Shown in pieces: positions 8,608 to 19,975 of a stretch of 64,000 nucleotides of DNA; the stretch's first letter is position 1; each line of letters starts with the position of its first letter. Under the pieces are notes generated by a model. It had not been told where the DNA came from and searched no databases. It was given only the letters and a program-made list of their open reading frames with translations. A program made the position numbers and the translations under genes. This stretch comes from Phyllobacteriaceae bacterium (lineage in GTDB: Bacteria > Pseudomonadota > Alphaproteobacteria > Rhizobiales > Rhizobiaceae). The stretch spans positions 1-64,000 of the forward strand of contig PAPF01000029.1 of NCBI GenBank assembly GCA_002708825.1. Direction: 5' to 3'.

Positions 8608-9030
8608 CTAAAGCGAAAGATGCAGCACGATTTCGCGCCGGTGCGGCCGGTCACGGTGCTCGAACAGGTAAATGCCTTGCCATGTGCCGAGCACAAGCCG
8701 GCCTCCGGCAACCGGGATGCCAATGGATGTGGCGGTCAGCGCGGCCTTGATGTGGGCCGGCATGTCGTCCGGGCCTTCGTCACGGTGAACGACCCAGTTC
8801 ATCGCCGGATCGTCGGCCGGTGGCACGAGACGCGCGAAAAACGCCTTCAGGTCGCGTTGCACGTCGGGATCGGCGTTTTCCTGGATCAGCAGCGAACAGG
8901 ACGTATGCCGCACGAAGACCGTGAGGAGCCCCTCGCCGGCCGCCTGTTCGCGCACGAAGGCCGCCGCTTCGTCCGTGAATTCGTAGAGTCCCTGCCCCTG
9001 CGTGGCGATGGAAAGCCGCTTTTGCGCCAT
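8608..9030 (-). CDS. YjbQ family (UPF0047) protein
   Basis: A 140-residue protein of the YjbQ/UPF0047 family. Conserved features are HTSCSLLIQENADPDVQRD, the ADDPAMNWVHRDEGPDDMPAHIK-type block with the presumed metal-binding histidines, and GTWQGIYLFEHR near the end. Members have weak thiamine phosphate synthase activity in vitro; the physiological role is unsettled. It starts three bases after the stop of the HlyU-like gene and is almost certainly cotranscribed with it. Confidence 0.9.
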   Translation of the reverse strand: MAQKRLSIATQGQGLYEFTDEAAAFVREQAAGEGLLTVFVRHTSCSLLIQENADPDVQRDLKAFFARLVPPADDPAMNWVVHRDEGPDDMPAHIKAALTATSIGIPVAGGRLVLGTWQGIYLFEHRDRPHRREIVLHLSL

Positions 9031-9032
9031 GG

Positions 9033-9314
9033 TCAGCCGAACAGGCTCTCGCCCTGCTGGTCGATGAGCAGCCGCGCCTTGCGCAGGAAGGCCTCCGACG
9101 CATCGGCTTCTCCGGGAAACATGTCCGCGCGGATGAGCATGTGCTCCCGGCGCGCCTCGCCTTCGCCAAGCGAAACCAGGCCCTGCAACCGGTACATGCC
9201 GCCTTCCGCCTTGGGCATGGGCGTCAGGAGATAGCCCTTGTATTCCGACGTCTCCGCCTTGGTTGCGGAAGTCTCGCTGTTGCCGCCGCCGAACAGGCGT
9301 TTGAGAAAGGACAT
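9033..9314 (-). CDS. HlyU family protein
   Basis: A 93-residue protein with the HlyU signature: basic N-terminus MSFLKRLFGGG, then EYKGYLLTPMPKAEGGMYRLQG, HMLIRADMF and a final helix RKARLLIDQQGESLF. Vibrio HlyU is a winged-helix activator of haemolysin, but this short DUF-type HlyU (PF10115) is widespread in alphaproteobacteria and its function there is not established. It is first in a two-gene unit with the YjbQ gene. Confidence 0.85.
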   Translation of the reverse strand: MSFLKRLFGGGNSETSATKAETSEYKGYLLTPMPKAEGGMYRLQGLVSLGEGEARREHMLIRADMFPGEADASEAFLRKARLLIDQQGESLFG

Positions 9315-9422
9315 GCGTCTGCCTCCGTTGAACGACCTCGGGGAGGCTTACACCAGCTTCTCCGGATTGTGAAATGCCGGCCTGCGGAACGGGCCGGGAC
9401 CCGCTCCGCCTTGTCGTGCACC

Positions 9423-10010
9423 TCAGGCTCCGCGCAGCACCTCGTTGCAGCGCGACAGCGAAAAGCCTTCGCCGGTCGTGTCGCGCAGGATGTTGAAGGC
9501 AGTGATCCGCCCTTCCGCGTCCGTTGTGATGGTGGCTTCGCAGAACAGTTGCCGTGTCTGCGCAGGACGCACGAGAACCTGTCCGGGCGGCGTTTGCGGC
9601 TGACCGCCGAACGCAGCCAGCGCAGCCTCGGGATTGAAGCTCACCCCGGACGAGCGCGTCTCGGTCCGGGTGACCGTCGTGCCGGGGGCCGGATTGGAGA
9701 CGGTCGTGGTGGTGGATGTGCTGCGCGATCCGAAACCGCTCGAAACGGGGTTCGGCTTCTGCGCCTGCGGTGCCGGGCGGTACTGCGCCGGAATAGTCAC
9801 CGTCGTCTGGCCGCCGCGCCAGGTATAATTGACCCCGCCCGATTGCAGCGCGAACTGCTGCATGGGCGCGCCGTGGCGTGCAAAGAACAGTTCGGCCGGC
9901 TGGCCGATCCAGGTCATCTGCAGGGTCTGGTTTACTTCCTGCGTCGTTTCGCATGCGGAGAGCATCGCCGACGCCGCGAAGGCGGAAAGAAGGATCGTGA
10001 TACGTTTCAT
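9423..10010 (-). CDS. Outer-membrane lipoprotein, unknown family
   Basis: A 195-residue lipoprotein: signal MKRITILLSAFAASAMLSAC with lipobox LSAC and lipidated cysteine at 20. The mature N-terminal part (TWIGQPAELFFARHGAPMQQF...YTWRGG) resembles the short BamE/SmpA-like modules seen in many small lipoproteins, but this is weak; a long Pro/Gln/Thr-rich linker follows, and the C-terminus has CEATITTDAEGRITAFNILRD, again like a BamE-type strand pair. The start at 10010 is set by the signal peptide. Confidence 0.72.
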   Translation of the reverse strand: MKRITILLSAFAASAMLSACETTQEVNQTLQMTWIGQPAELFFARHGAPMQQFALQSGGVNYTWRGGQTTVTIPAQYRPAPQAQKPNPVSSGFGSRSTSTTTTVSNPAPGTTVTRTETRSSGVSFNPEAALAAFGGQPQTPPGQVLVRPAQTRQLFCEATITTDAEGRITAFNILRDTTGEGFSLSRCNEVLRGA

Positions 10011-10130
10011 GTAGGGAGCCCTTGAATGCCGTCTCGTGATGAGGGGAGCATTCTTTCTTCCTGCCAAATAAACGAACAAGTGAAATATTGATTTTATCCA
10101 CGATCACGATGCTCTGTTCCCCGGGAAATG

Positions 10131-10160
10131 AAAAGGACCCGGACGTTTCCGCCCGGGTCC
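10131..10160 (-). terminator. Intrinsic terminator of rpoD
   Basis: On the minus strand GGACCCGG pairs with CCGGGTCC and is followed by TTTTC, 28 bases beyond the rpoD stop codon. Confidence 0.88.
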
Positions 10161-10188
10161 TGATCAGGTCGCTGCCGTGAAACAGGCG

Positions 10189-12228
<2,040 letters not shown>

Positions 12229-12555
12229 GCTTTCTTCTCTCCGCCCGGCGCGTGTCGCGGCCACGCCGGCTTTTTCGCCCGTTGTCAGTCGCTCGTCAGT
12301 GATCGGACACGGACCGGTTCTGTAAAGGTAGGTCGGCCCTTGCAAGTAGCAAGACGCCTGTTAATGCTGCCTTAACCCTGCCGGGCTGCACGTCAGACAA
12401 TCCGCGCTCCCGTGTTGAAGGCCATGCGCCATGTGCGCGGCCCTGTCCTGCGCTGTGGTCCAAACCCGTCTGATTCCGGTTTATTACGCCTGCGTCAACC
12501 CTGCCATTGCCATGATTCGGGGCGAAAACGCGAATCAGTTGTTCTAGTCCGGCCT
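12229..12555. other. dnaG-rpoD intergenic region
   Basis: This stretch of 327 bases holds no gene that I can support. It should carry the rpoD promoter on the minus strand; the sequence around 12310-12345 has TTGCAA and TACAGA elements at a sub-optimal spacing, which is too weak to call. No heat-shock-type promoter was recognised. Confidence 0.4.
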
Positions 12556-14481
12556 TCAGGACGATCTGCGGGCCGGTCCGCGCCCGGAAGCGACACCAAA
12601 TCCGTCGATGATCGCTTCTGTCGCGCGCGCCTTGCGCATCTGCTCCTGAATGTCGAGCATCCGGCGGTAATTGGCTTCCGTCGGCTCGTTGGCGAGAGCC
12701 ATCTCCGCCGCCTTGAGTTCCTTATGTAAGCCGCGCGCCGAGCGGTGCAAGTGCAGCGCCTGGAGGAATCCCTCGCGCGCATCCTCGCTCGCCGCATCGC
12801 CAAGCGCGGTCCACTGGCGGGCACGCCGTACCAGCGCCTCCGCCTGGTCAAGCAGGCCGTCAAGCCCGGAGGCCCGCACGGCGGCAAGCGTCTGCTCCCT
12901 GTCGCCCGTGCGCCCGTGCGCCAGCGCGTCGAACAGGACGGAGAGCAGGCGCCGCAGGTCCGGACTGTCGAGTTCAAGCTGGACGCATTCCTCGAAATGG
13001 GCTTCCAGCAGGAAGGGATGATTGGCCAGCGTGAGCACCAGAACCGTCTCGCGCAAGGGCAATCCGCCCTGCGCCTGGCGAACCAGTGCCGAGCGGGCGA
13101 GGCTGTCGGAAACGGCAAGCCGGCCGGATGCACCGCCCAGCCGCGGCCCCCCGTTTTCGCCCCTGCCCCGGCCGTCGCGCTGTTTGGCCCTCGGCGTGCC
13201 CCCGAAGAACGCCTGCGCCCTTTCGCGCATGTCCTGGATATAGTGGTGGCGCACGCTTTCGTCCTGGATGCGGAAAACCGCATCGCGCAGCCGCTTCTCC
13301 AGTTCGGCGCGCCGCTCCGGCGTGTCGAACATGCCGGCCGCCGTCTCGCGCATCCAGACCAGGTCGGCCAGCGGCCGCGCCTCGCGCAGCACCGCCTGCA
13401 TGGCGTCGGCCCCTTGCGCCTTGATGAGGTCGTCGGGATCCTGGCCTTCCGGCAGCAGCGCGAAACGCGCCGTATGGCCCGGCCTGACCGAGGGGAGGAT
13501 CATGTCGGCGGCGCGCCATGCGGCCTTGAGCCCAGCCTGGTCGCCATCGAAGCACAGCACCGGTTCACCCGAAATCCGCCAGAGCAGGTCCATCTGCTCT
13601 TCCGTCAGCGCGGTTCCGAGCGGCGCGACGGCGTTGCGGATGCCGGCCTGCGCCAGGGCGATGACATCCATGTAGCCCTCGACCGCGATGACCGTGCCGG
13701 CCTCCTGCGCCGCGCGCCGTGCCGGCCCGTGATTGTAGAGCACGCGGCCCTTGTGGAAGAGTTCGGTCTCCGGCGAATTGAGATACTTGGCCGGCACGTC
13801 CGCCGACAGGGCCCGGCCGCCAAACGCGATGACGCGACCGCGCGTGTCGGTGATCGGAAACATGATGCGGTCACGGAAGCGGTCGTAGGAAACCGGTATG
13901 TCGGGTCCGTGAACCACCAGCCCGCAGGCCTCCATCTGGTCCTTCCCGACACCGCGCGCCGACAGGAATTCCTTCAGCGCATTGCGGCTGTCGGGGGCAT
14001 AGCCAAGGCGGAATTCGCGCTGGATGGCCGCACTGAGTTCACGCCCGCGCAAGTAGGCCCGCGCCTTCGCGCCTTCCGCGGCCTGCAGCTTCTCCTCGAA
14101 GAAGCGCGCCGCCATGTCCATCACGTCGCTCAGCGAGGCACGCTGCTGCTCGCGCCGTTCCGCCTCCGGGTCGCGCGCCGGCATGGGCACGCCGGCCATT
14201 TCCGCGATCCGCTCCACGGCCTCGGGAAACGGCATGCCGTCCAGTTCGGTGAGGAACCGGAAATGGTCGCCGGAAACGCCGCATCCGAAGCAATGGTAGC
14301 GGCCCTTGCGGTCCTCGCAGTGAAAGCTCGGCGTCTTTTCGCCATGGAAGGGGCAGCAGGCCCAGTAATCGCCCTTGCCCGGGTTCGACTTCTTCCGGTC
14401 GAAGGTCACGCGCGACCCCACCACGGCCGAAATCGGCACGCGGTCCCTGATCTCGTCAAGGAAGGACTGCGGGAAACGCAT
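12556..14481 (-). CDS. dnaG: DNA primase DnaG
   Basis: A 641-residue primase. The N-terminal zinc ribbon is CPFHGEKTPSFHCEDRKGRYHCFGC-like (cysteines in CPFH and HCFGC), the TOPRIM core has EGYMDVIAL and the metal aspartates in CFDGDQAGLKAA, and the C-terminal DnaB-interaction helices are present. Length is normal for alphaproteobacteria. A perfect AGGAGG lies before the ATG at 14481, which decides against a longer start at 14502. It makes the RNA primers for replication and is upstream of rpoD as usual. Confidence 0.98.
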   Translation of the reverse strand: MRFPQSFLDEIRDRVPISAVVGSRVTFDRKKSNPGKGDYWACCPFHGEKTPSFHCEDRKGRYHCFGCGVSGDHFRFLTELDGMPFPEAVERIAEMAGVPMPARDPEAERREQQRASLSDVMDMAARFFEEKLQAAEGAKARAYLRGRELSAAIQREFRLGYAPDSRNALKEFLSARGVGKDQMEACGLVVHGPDIPVSYDRFRDRIMFPITDTRGRVIAFGGRALSADVPAKYLNSPETELFHKGRVLYNHGPARRAAQEAGTVIAVEGYMDVIALAQAGIRNAVAPLGTALTEEQMDLLWRISGEPVLCFDGDQAGLKAAWRAADMILPSVRPGHTARFALLPEGQDPDDLIKAQGADAMQAVLREARPLADLVWMRETAAGMFDTPERRAELEKRLRDAVFRIQDESVRHHYIQDMRERAQAFFGGTPRAKQRDGRGRGENGGPRLGGASGRLAVSDSLARSALVRQAQGGLPLRETVLVLTLANHPFLLEAHFEECVQLELDSPDLRRLLSVLFDALAHGRTGDREQTLAAVRASGLDGLLDQAEALVRRARQWTALGDAASEDAREGFLQALHLHRSARGLHKELKAAEMALANEPTEANYRRMLDIQEQMRKARATEAIIDGFGVASGRGPARRSS

Positions 14482-14721
14482 CGCGGATTTTCCTCCTAGC
14501 AACCTTCTTATACGGCGTCGGCCGCGCCGTGGGAAATGGTTCCCGCCGCAGGGCCGTTGATCCCCGTATTCGCGCCATGACGGTCACGCAATCCCATTCC
14601 CTGCATGTGGCCTCTGGCACGGCAAAATATTTCAGCAGATCATCCAATGCGGCAACGCGCGCCCTGACGGCGGATCGGCGGCCTGATAGATTGCCCCGCC
14701 TGTCATCTGGAGGACCTCCCC

Positions 14722-14934
14722 TTGGAAACCCATGCCCGCAGCCTTGCCAAGGCCATATCCTGGCGCGTGACCGGGACGCTCGACACCATGATCATTTCGC
14801 TCGTGATCACCGGCAGCTTCAAGCTGGCCGCGGCTATCGGCTTCACCGAGGTGGCCACCAAGTCGGTTCTCTATTACCTGCATGAACGCGCCTGGCTGAA
14901 GGTTCCCCTAGGACGCCGCCGGCCGGCCGCCTGA
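14722..14934 (+). CDS. DUF2061 two-helix membrane protein (TTG start)
   Basis: A 70-residue membrane protein of the DUF2061 family: AKAISWRVTGTLDTMIIS, a second hydrophobic helix LAAAIGFTEVATKSVLYYLHERAW and a basic end. The family is small, integral and of unknown function. Translation starts at TTG (14722), preceded by GGAGGA at 14709-14714; no ATG exists in a position that would keep the conserved start. Confidence 0.82.
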   Translation: METHARSLAKAISWRVTGTLDTMIISLVITGSFKLAAAIGFTEVATKSVLYYLHERAWLKVPLGRRRPAA

Positions 14935-14953
14935 ACGTTCGGAAAACAACACA

Positions 14954-14980
14954 AAGGCCCGGCGCGGGGCGCCGGGCCTT
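14954..14980. terminator. Bidirectional terminator-like hairpin
   Basis: A palindrome AAGGCCCGGCGC...GCGCCGGGCCTT lies between the convergent DUF2061 and GatB/YqeY genes. T-richness is modest on both sides, so efficiency is uncertain. Confidence 0.7.
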
Positions 14981-15007
14981 GGGTGAGCTTGCCGAAAGCT
15001 GCAGGCG

Positions 15008-15457
15008 TTACTGCAGCATGTTTTTCGCGATTCCGTTGGCCTTGGCGAAATCCATCTGGCCGGGATAGCGCTCCTTGAGCGCGGCCATGCACCGGCCCAT
15101 GTCGCGCAGGCCTTCCGCGCCGATGTCGTCGATGACCTGGCGCACGGCTGCCCGCGTGTCGTCCTCGCAAAGCTGGCGTGGCATGAACTCGCGGATGATG
15201 GCGATTTCCTCGCGCTCCTGCTCGGCCATGTCCAGGCGCGCGCCATCCTCGAACGCCTTTGCCGATTCCTCGCGCTGCTTCACCATTTTCGCCAGGATCT
15301 GCAGGATATCCTCATCCGTGACCGGGTCCTTGCCCGCACCGCGATTGGCGATGTCGCGGTCGGTCACGGCCGCCTGGATGAGCCTGAGCGTGCAGACGCG
15401 GCGTTTGTCCTGTGCCTTGAGCGCCGATTTGAGCGCCGCGGCAATGTCTTCGCGCAT
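15008..15457 (-). CDS. GatB/YqeY domain protein
   Basis: A 149-residue all-helical protein of the YqeY family, homologous to the C-terminal tail domain of GatB. It carries the usual blocks KSALKAQDKRRVCTLRLI, ILAKMVKQREESAKAF, EIAIIREFMPRQL and GKCMAALKERYPGQMDF-like (GRCMAALKERYPGQMD). It is thought to bind tRNA but its role is not proved. CAGGAGG stands before the ATG at 15457. It is divergent from carA, the standard arrangement in Rhizobiales. Confidence 0.93.
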   Translation of the reverse strand: MREDIAAALKSALKAQDKRRVCTLRLIQAAVTDRDIANRGAGKDPVTDEDILQILAKMVKQREESAKAFEDGARLDMAEQEREEIAIIREFMPRQLCEDDTRAAVRQVIDDIGAEGLRDMGRCMAALKERYPGQMDFAKANGIAKNMLQ

Positions 15458-15784
15458 GATGGAGTGCCTCCTGTAAAGCGCTGCGAATTTACCGCCCGGC
15501 GGCCCCGGATGCAAATCGTTTCGGGAAGACGCAAGCCACTGACTTGACGGTCTTTTTTTCGAATTCCCGAATATAAGCCGGTGGGCGGCGCACCCTGCCT
15601 GCCGGCAATCGTGCCGGCGGCGGCCTCGTCCCGGGCGGTTGTCTTCCGCCGATTCCGGGCCACTTTTGTCGTGCCGGTCACATATGGCGCTGGTCCTTTT
15701 GCCTTTCAAGGTGTATGGGACCGCAGCCGAAACACCCATGTCCCCGCAAGTTTGCCCGCCGGCGCATGACGACGGAGTTCAGCC
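15458..15784. other. Divergent gatB/yqeY-carA control region
   Basis: The 327 bases contain no gene. A TTGACG at 15544-15549 followed by AATATA/TATAAG near 15570-15577 could be the carA promoter on the plus strand, though the spacing (19-22) is not ideal. A small hairpin CTGCCGGCAA..TGCCGGC lies in the leader near 15598. The approximately 200-nt leader would leave room for pyrimidine or arginine control, but no known riboswitch or leader peptide was recognised. Confidence 0.4.
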
Positions 15785-16987
15785 ATGACCGCATCCACCC
15801 CGCCCTGGACCGCAACGCGTCCGACCGCCCTCCTCGTGCTGGCCGACGGCACCGTCATCGAAGGCCGCGGCCTCGGCGCGACGGGCTCGGTGCAGGCCGA
15901 GGTCTGCTTCAACACCGCCCTGACCGGTTACGAGGAAATCCTGACCGATCCCTCCTATGCCGGACAGATCGTGACCTTCACCTTCCCGCATATCGGCAAT
16001 GTCGGCGCCAATGACGAGGACATCGAGGACCTGACGCCTGCCGCCCGCCACGGCGCGGTGGGCGCCGTGTTCAAGGCCGACGTGACCAACCCGTCCAACT
16101 ACCGCGCCGCCACCCATCTTGACGCATGGCTCAAGAAGCGCGGCATGATCGCCATGGCCGGGGTCGACACGCGCGCCCTGACCACGCTCATCCGCGAGAA
16201 GGGCATGCCCAATGCCGTCATCGCCCATGATCCGCAGGGCCGATTCGACATCGAGGCGCTGAAGACGGCGGCCAAGGCGTGGCACGGCCTGCTCGGCCTC
16301 GACCTGGCTACGGACGTGACCTCCGGCCAGTCCGCCCCGTGGACCGAGACGCCCTGGGTCTGGGACGAGGGTTTCGGCGAGAGCCTGGAAGGCCGGATGC
16401 ACATCGTCGCCGTGGACTCCGGCGTCAAGCGCAACATCCTTCGCCTGCTCGCCGGCCTCGGCGCGAAGGTCACCATCGTGCCCGCACGCACGTCCGCCGC
16501 CGATATCCTGGCGCTCGATCCCGATGGCATCTTCCTGTCCAACGGTCCCGGCGATCCGGCCGCCACCGGCGACTATGCCGTGCCGATGATCCGCGAACTG
16601 CTCAAGACGGATATCCCGCTGTTCGGCATCTGCCTTGGCCACCAGATGCTCGCCCTGGCGCTTGGCGCGAAGACCTCCAAGATGCACCAGGGCCATCACG
16701 GCGCGAACCACCCCGTCAAGGACCATACCACCGGCAAGGTGGAGATCGTGTCGATGAACCACGGCTTCGCGGTCGACAGCGACAGCCTGCCGGACGGCGT
16801 CCAGGAGACCCATGTCTCGCTGTTTGACGGCTCCAATTGCGGCCTCATGCTGACCGGCAAGCCGGTGTTTTCGGTGCAGCATCATCCGGAAGCCTCGCCG
16901 GGCCCGCAGGACAGCCACTACCTGTTCCAGCGCTTCGCCAACTTGATCCGCGCCCGCAAGGGCGAACCGGCGCTGGCCGAACGCTGA
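15785..16987 (+). CDS. carA: Carbamoyl-phosphate synthase small subunit CarA
   Basis: A 400-residue glutamine amidotransferase subunit which supplies ammonia to CarB for carbamoyl phosphate (arginine and pyrimidine synthesis). The N-terminal CPSase_sm_chain domain has the block VCFNTALTGYEEILTDPSY. The class I GATase domain shows the nucleophile elbow FGICLGHQM (catalytic Cys) and the His/Glu pair in SVQHHPEASPGP. Length is normal. carB is not adjacent but lies 4.6 kb downstream on the same strand. Confidence 0.98.
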   Translation: MTASTPPWTATRPTALLVLADGTVIEGRGLGATGSVQAEVCFNTALTGYEEILTDPSYAGQIVTFTFPHIGNVGANDEDIEDLTPAARHGAVGAVFKADVTNPSNYRAATHLDAWLKKRGMIAMAGVDTRALTTLIREKGMPNAVIAHDPQGRFDIEALKTAAKAWHGLLGLDLATDVTSGQSAPWTETPWVWDEGFGESLEGRMHIVAVDSGVKRNILRLLAGLGAKVTIVPARTSAADILALDPDGIFLSNGPGDPAATGDYAVPMIRELLKTDIPLFGICLGHQMLALALGAKTSKMHQGHHGANHPVKDHTTGKVEIVSMNHGFAVDSDSLPDGVQETHVSLFDGSNCGLMLTGKPVFSVQHHPEASPGPQDSHYLFQRFANLIRARKGEPALAER

Positions 16988-17012
16988 TCCGGCTCCGGCC
17001 TACGGACACCGG

Positions 17013-17043
17013 AACGGGCGGCGCCGCGCGGCACCGCCCGTTT
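17013..17043. terminator. Terminator after carA
   Basis: Stem AACGGGCGG/CCGCCCGTT with TTTCG following on the plus strand, 26 bases after the carA stop and facing the convergent VWA gene. Confidence 0.78.
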
Positions 17044-17063
17044 CGCTTTCCCCTGCCCTTGTC

Positions 17064-18665
17064 TCAGCTTGCCAGCCGCACCACGGTCAGCCGGTCGCGG
17101 ATCTCCTCGAAGACCGGCTTGAGATCGTCCGCCGAGGGGCTGTCGAAATAGTGGTCGGCGCCCGAGGCGCAGGCCTGCAGCAGCGTGCCCGTGTCGGTGT
17201 CGTCGACCTCCAGCCGGATCGTGTAGATCTCCACACCGTCGGCCTTGGCATTGGTGCAGGCCGCCAGCGTCTTTTCGTTCATCTTTTCGGTCACCTCGTC
17301 GCTCGTACCCGAGACCCTGACCAGCCGTTCGTCGGCCACGTAACCCACGCTGCCATAACCGGAGCGCAGGTCGTTGTTCAGAACGCCATAGGAATTGGCG
17401 CCGTCGGTCAGGAGGATCAGGATCTTGCGCGCACCGGTCTTGCTGCCCTCTTCGAAGGGAGCCCGGTTCGACAGCAGCCGCCAGCCCCACATCACGCCTT
17501 CGGTGATGTTGGTCGAACCGTTCGCCTTGATCGCGTTCACCTTCGCCTTCACATCGGCGACGGAACTGGTGAGCGGCAGCAGCGGCTCCACCTCGCAGCC
17601 ATAAGCCGGACCCTTCGGATCCTTCTCGTTGGCGTAGAAGATCGACGGCGAGTTATCCATGGTCACGGAAAGCGCCGGATCGCGCTCGATGACCCCATTC
17701 ACCTTGCGCAGGCCGTATTTCGCCAGCTTCAGGTCGATGCCCTTGGGTGTCTTGTCCAGCACGCTGACATCGGAAACGATGTAGTTGTTGGGATAGCGCG
17801 GCCATCCGCCGGGCCAGGTGTCGTCCGGCTCGTCGATGGCGAATGTCGGCACGAACAGCGTTTCGGTAGCCTTGGACGTCGCCTCGGTGTCCATGACATC
17901 ATGCGCCCCCTTCTTGGTCGGATCGCGCGTCTCCACGCAACCGGGCCACGCGACGCCCAGCGCGTGATAGACCTGGAAACGCGAGAGCCCTTCGGGAAAC
18001 TCGAGCTGGTCGATCTTGACCTTGCCGCGCGTGTCCAGCCAGTCGGCGCCCGTGCCCTTGACGATCCTCCCCTTCTCGTCGAATTGCGGCGCATGCTGCG
18101 GCCCCACATTGACGAAGGCCGCATAGGGAACGACGGCGAAGTTCAGGTTCGATTTCACCGACACCTGCGCGGACATGGCTTCGACCAGCGAATTCACCGC
18201 GTTCTTCATGGCGGCCAGCTTGGCACCTTCCATCGAGCCGGTCTGGTCCAGCGCGAAGGCGATCTCGTAGCGCGCCGGCGCATATTCGGCCACCGCTTCG
18301 CGTCCCACCCGCCATGTACGGGTGCCGAGAAGGTCGCCGAACACAAGCTCGGGTTCGATGGTCGCCGCCACCCGCACTGAATAGTCGTTGCGAATGACCG
18401 AAAGCTCCATTGCATCGCTGCCGGTGTTGCCGTTGATGAACTGGCGCGCAATCGCATGGGCGCCTTCAAGGGAGAGCTTCTTGCCCTCCCTGGCGATCGC
18501 CAGGGCCGCACTGTCGACAGCCTGCTGGAGCGTGTTGGCGCGATTGCCGATCTGGGAATAATCGACCGAAACCGCGAGCGCCAGCACCACCGGAACAGCC
18601 GCTGCGGCAGACAGCAGCGCGACATTTCCGTCTCTTGAGCGCAAGAATGTTTTCAGTAACGCCAT
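17064..18665 (-). CDS. TadG-like pilus assembly protein with VWA domain
   Basis: A 533-residue protein with the TadE/TadG N-terminus: basic start, one hydrophobic helix (NVALLSAAAAVPVVLALAVS) and the pilin-like segment DYSQIGNRANTLQQAVDSAALA. A von Willebrand A domain follows with a complete MIDAS (DQTGSMEG, conserved threonine region, LLTDGANS). Such proteins are in the Tad/Flp apparatus or act as surface adhesins. No other tad genes are near, so it is an orphan. ATG 18665 is preferred over GTG 18674. Confidence 0.88.
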   Translation of the reverse strand: MALLKTFLRSRDGNVALLSAAAAVPVVLALAVSVDYSQIGNRANTLQQAVDSAALAIAREGKKLSLEGAHAIARQFINGNTGSDAMELSVIRNDYSVRVAATIEPELVFGDLLGTRTWRVGREAVAEYAPARYEIAFALDQTGSMEGAKLAAMKNAVNSLVEAMSAQVSVKSNLNFAVVPYAAFVNVGPQHAPQFDEKGRIVKGTGADWLDTRGKVKIDQLEFPEGLSRFQVYHALGVAWPGCVETRDPTKKGAHDVMDTEATSKATETLFVPTFAIDEPDDTWPGGWPRYPNNYIVSDVSVLDKTPKGIDLKLAKYGLRKVNGVIERDPALSVTMDNSPSIFYANEKDPKGPAYGCEVEPLLPLTSSVADVKAKVNAIKANGSTNITEGVMWGWRLLSNRAPFEEGSKTGARKILILLTDGANSYGVLNNDLRSGYGSVGYVADERLVRVSGTSDEVTEKMNEKTLAACTNAKADGVEIYTIRLEVDDTDTGTLLQACASGADHYFDSPSADDLKPVFEEIRDRLTVVRLAS

Positions 18666-18950
18666 GGGAACCACACTTCATCTCACGTCCGGGGATCGGG
18701 AACCCGGTTGCAGGCATTCACTTCCGACATGGACCACCTGTCCGAACGCGTCTCCACCTGCTGCCAGGCAAACGCGAAAGGTGCAGGCGCTCCTCATGAG
18801 CATCGACCGTTTCCCATGCACAGGGCATGGGCAAACAGGGATCGTCCGGATGAGAGACTACAGGGAAGGTATTGAAACGGCGGCAAGATCATCCGCCAAT
18901 ATTTAATTTGTGCAATAATTAGTTATTTACGAAATACCACACGCGGCCAT

Positions 18951-19874
18951 TCAGACCGGGTCGTTGAAGGTGTCGCAGGCAGCCAGCTTGCCGCTCTGCA
19001 GGCCACGCGCGAACCAGGTCGCCCGCTGTTTCGACGTGCCATGGTTGAAGCTGTCGGGCACGACGTAGCCCTGTGTCCGCTTTTGCAGCGTGTCGTCGCC
19101 GATCTGGTGCGCCGCGTTCAGCGCTTCCTCGATGTCGCCCTTTTCAAGCAACCCTTTCTGCGCGGTGTAATGCGCCCAGATTCCGGCAAAGCAGTCGGCC
19201 TGCAATTCGACGCGCACCGACATGCGGTTCGCTTCGGCCTGGCTCATGGACTGGCGCATCTGGTTGAAGCGGGGCAGCACCCCGATCAGGTTCTGCACGT
19301 GATGACCCACTTCGTGCGCGATCACATAGGCCTGGGCGAAGTCGCCGGACGCCTGGAAGCGGCGCGCAAGCTGGTCGAAGAAGGACGTGTCGAGATAGAC
19401 CTTGCTGTCGGTCGGGCAATAGAACGGTCCGGACGCGGCGGAAGCAAAGCCGCAGGCCGAGCGCACCTGGCCCGAGAAAAGCACAAGCGTCGGCTCCACG
19501 TAGCGGCGCCCTTCCGCCTGGAAAATGCCGTTCCACGTGTCTTCGGTTTCGGCCAGCACGATCGACACGAAGCGGCCCGCCTCGTCGCTGGGCGGGCCTG
19601 CGTCACGCGTGGTCTGGGTCTGCGGGCCGGCGACCTGTCCCGGACCGCCATCCAGCATCTGCAAGGGGTCGATGCCGCATGCCCTCAGCGCGAAGAACAG
19701 GACCACGAGGATGACGATGCCGGAGATGCCCCCGCCACGCGCGCCGCCCATGCGCGTGCCGCCCATGGGAATGCGGATGCGCCCGCCGCCGCGTCCGATG
19801 CCGCCGCCCGCGCCGCCGCCACGGCCGCGAAGGTCCTCGACATTGTCCGATTGCCTGCGGCCTTTCCAGCGCAT
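18951..19874 (-). CDS. Neutral zinc metallopeptidase (YpfJ family)
   Basis: A 307-residue member of PF04228 with a Gly/Arg-rich N-terminus, a single transmembrane helix (GIVILVVLFFALRACG) and a peptidase domain containing YVIAHEVGHHVQNLIG (HExxH zinc site) and ELQADCFAGIWAH, where the glutamate/aspartate provides the third ligand. Conserved final segment is FNHGTSKQRATWFARGLQ. Substrate unknown. It sits alone, separated from the VWA gene by an AT-rich gap. Confidence 0.93.
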   Translation of the reverse strand: MRWKGRRQSDNVEDLRGRGGGAGGGIGRGGGRIRIPMGGTRMGGARGGGISGIVILVVLFFALRACGIDPLQMLDGGPGQVAGPQTQTTRDAGPPSDEAGRFVSIVLAETEDTWNGIFQAEGRRYVEPTLVLFSGQVRSACGFASAASGPFYCPTDSKVYLDTSFFDQLARRFQASGDFAQAYVIAHEVGHHVQNLIGVLPRFNQMRQSMSQAEANRMSVRVELQADCFAGIWAHYTAQKGLLEKGDIEEALNAAHQIGDDTLQKRTQGYVVPDSFNHGTSKQRATWFARGLQSGKLAACDTFNDPV

Positions 19875-19975
19875 GGTCTGGCTCCATCGTGTTTTCGCCG
19901 TTCCTTAATGCCGCAAAGCCCCGCACGGTTCAACTGCGTCCGCATCCGCATTGAATGCCATTGACGGGTGGCACA

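Noticed and set aside
17064-18665. Part of a Tad pilus operon
   Set aside because: No other tad, cpa or flp genes are within the window; it is called only an orphan TadG-like VWA protein.
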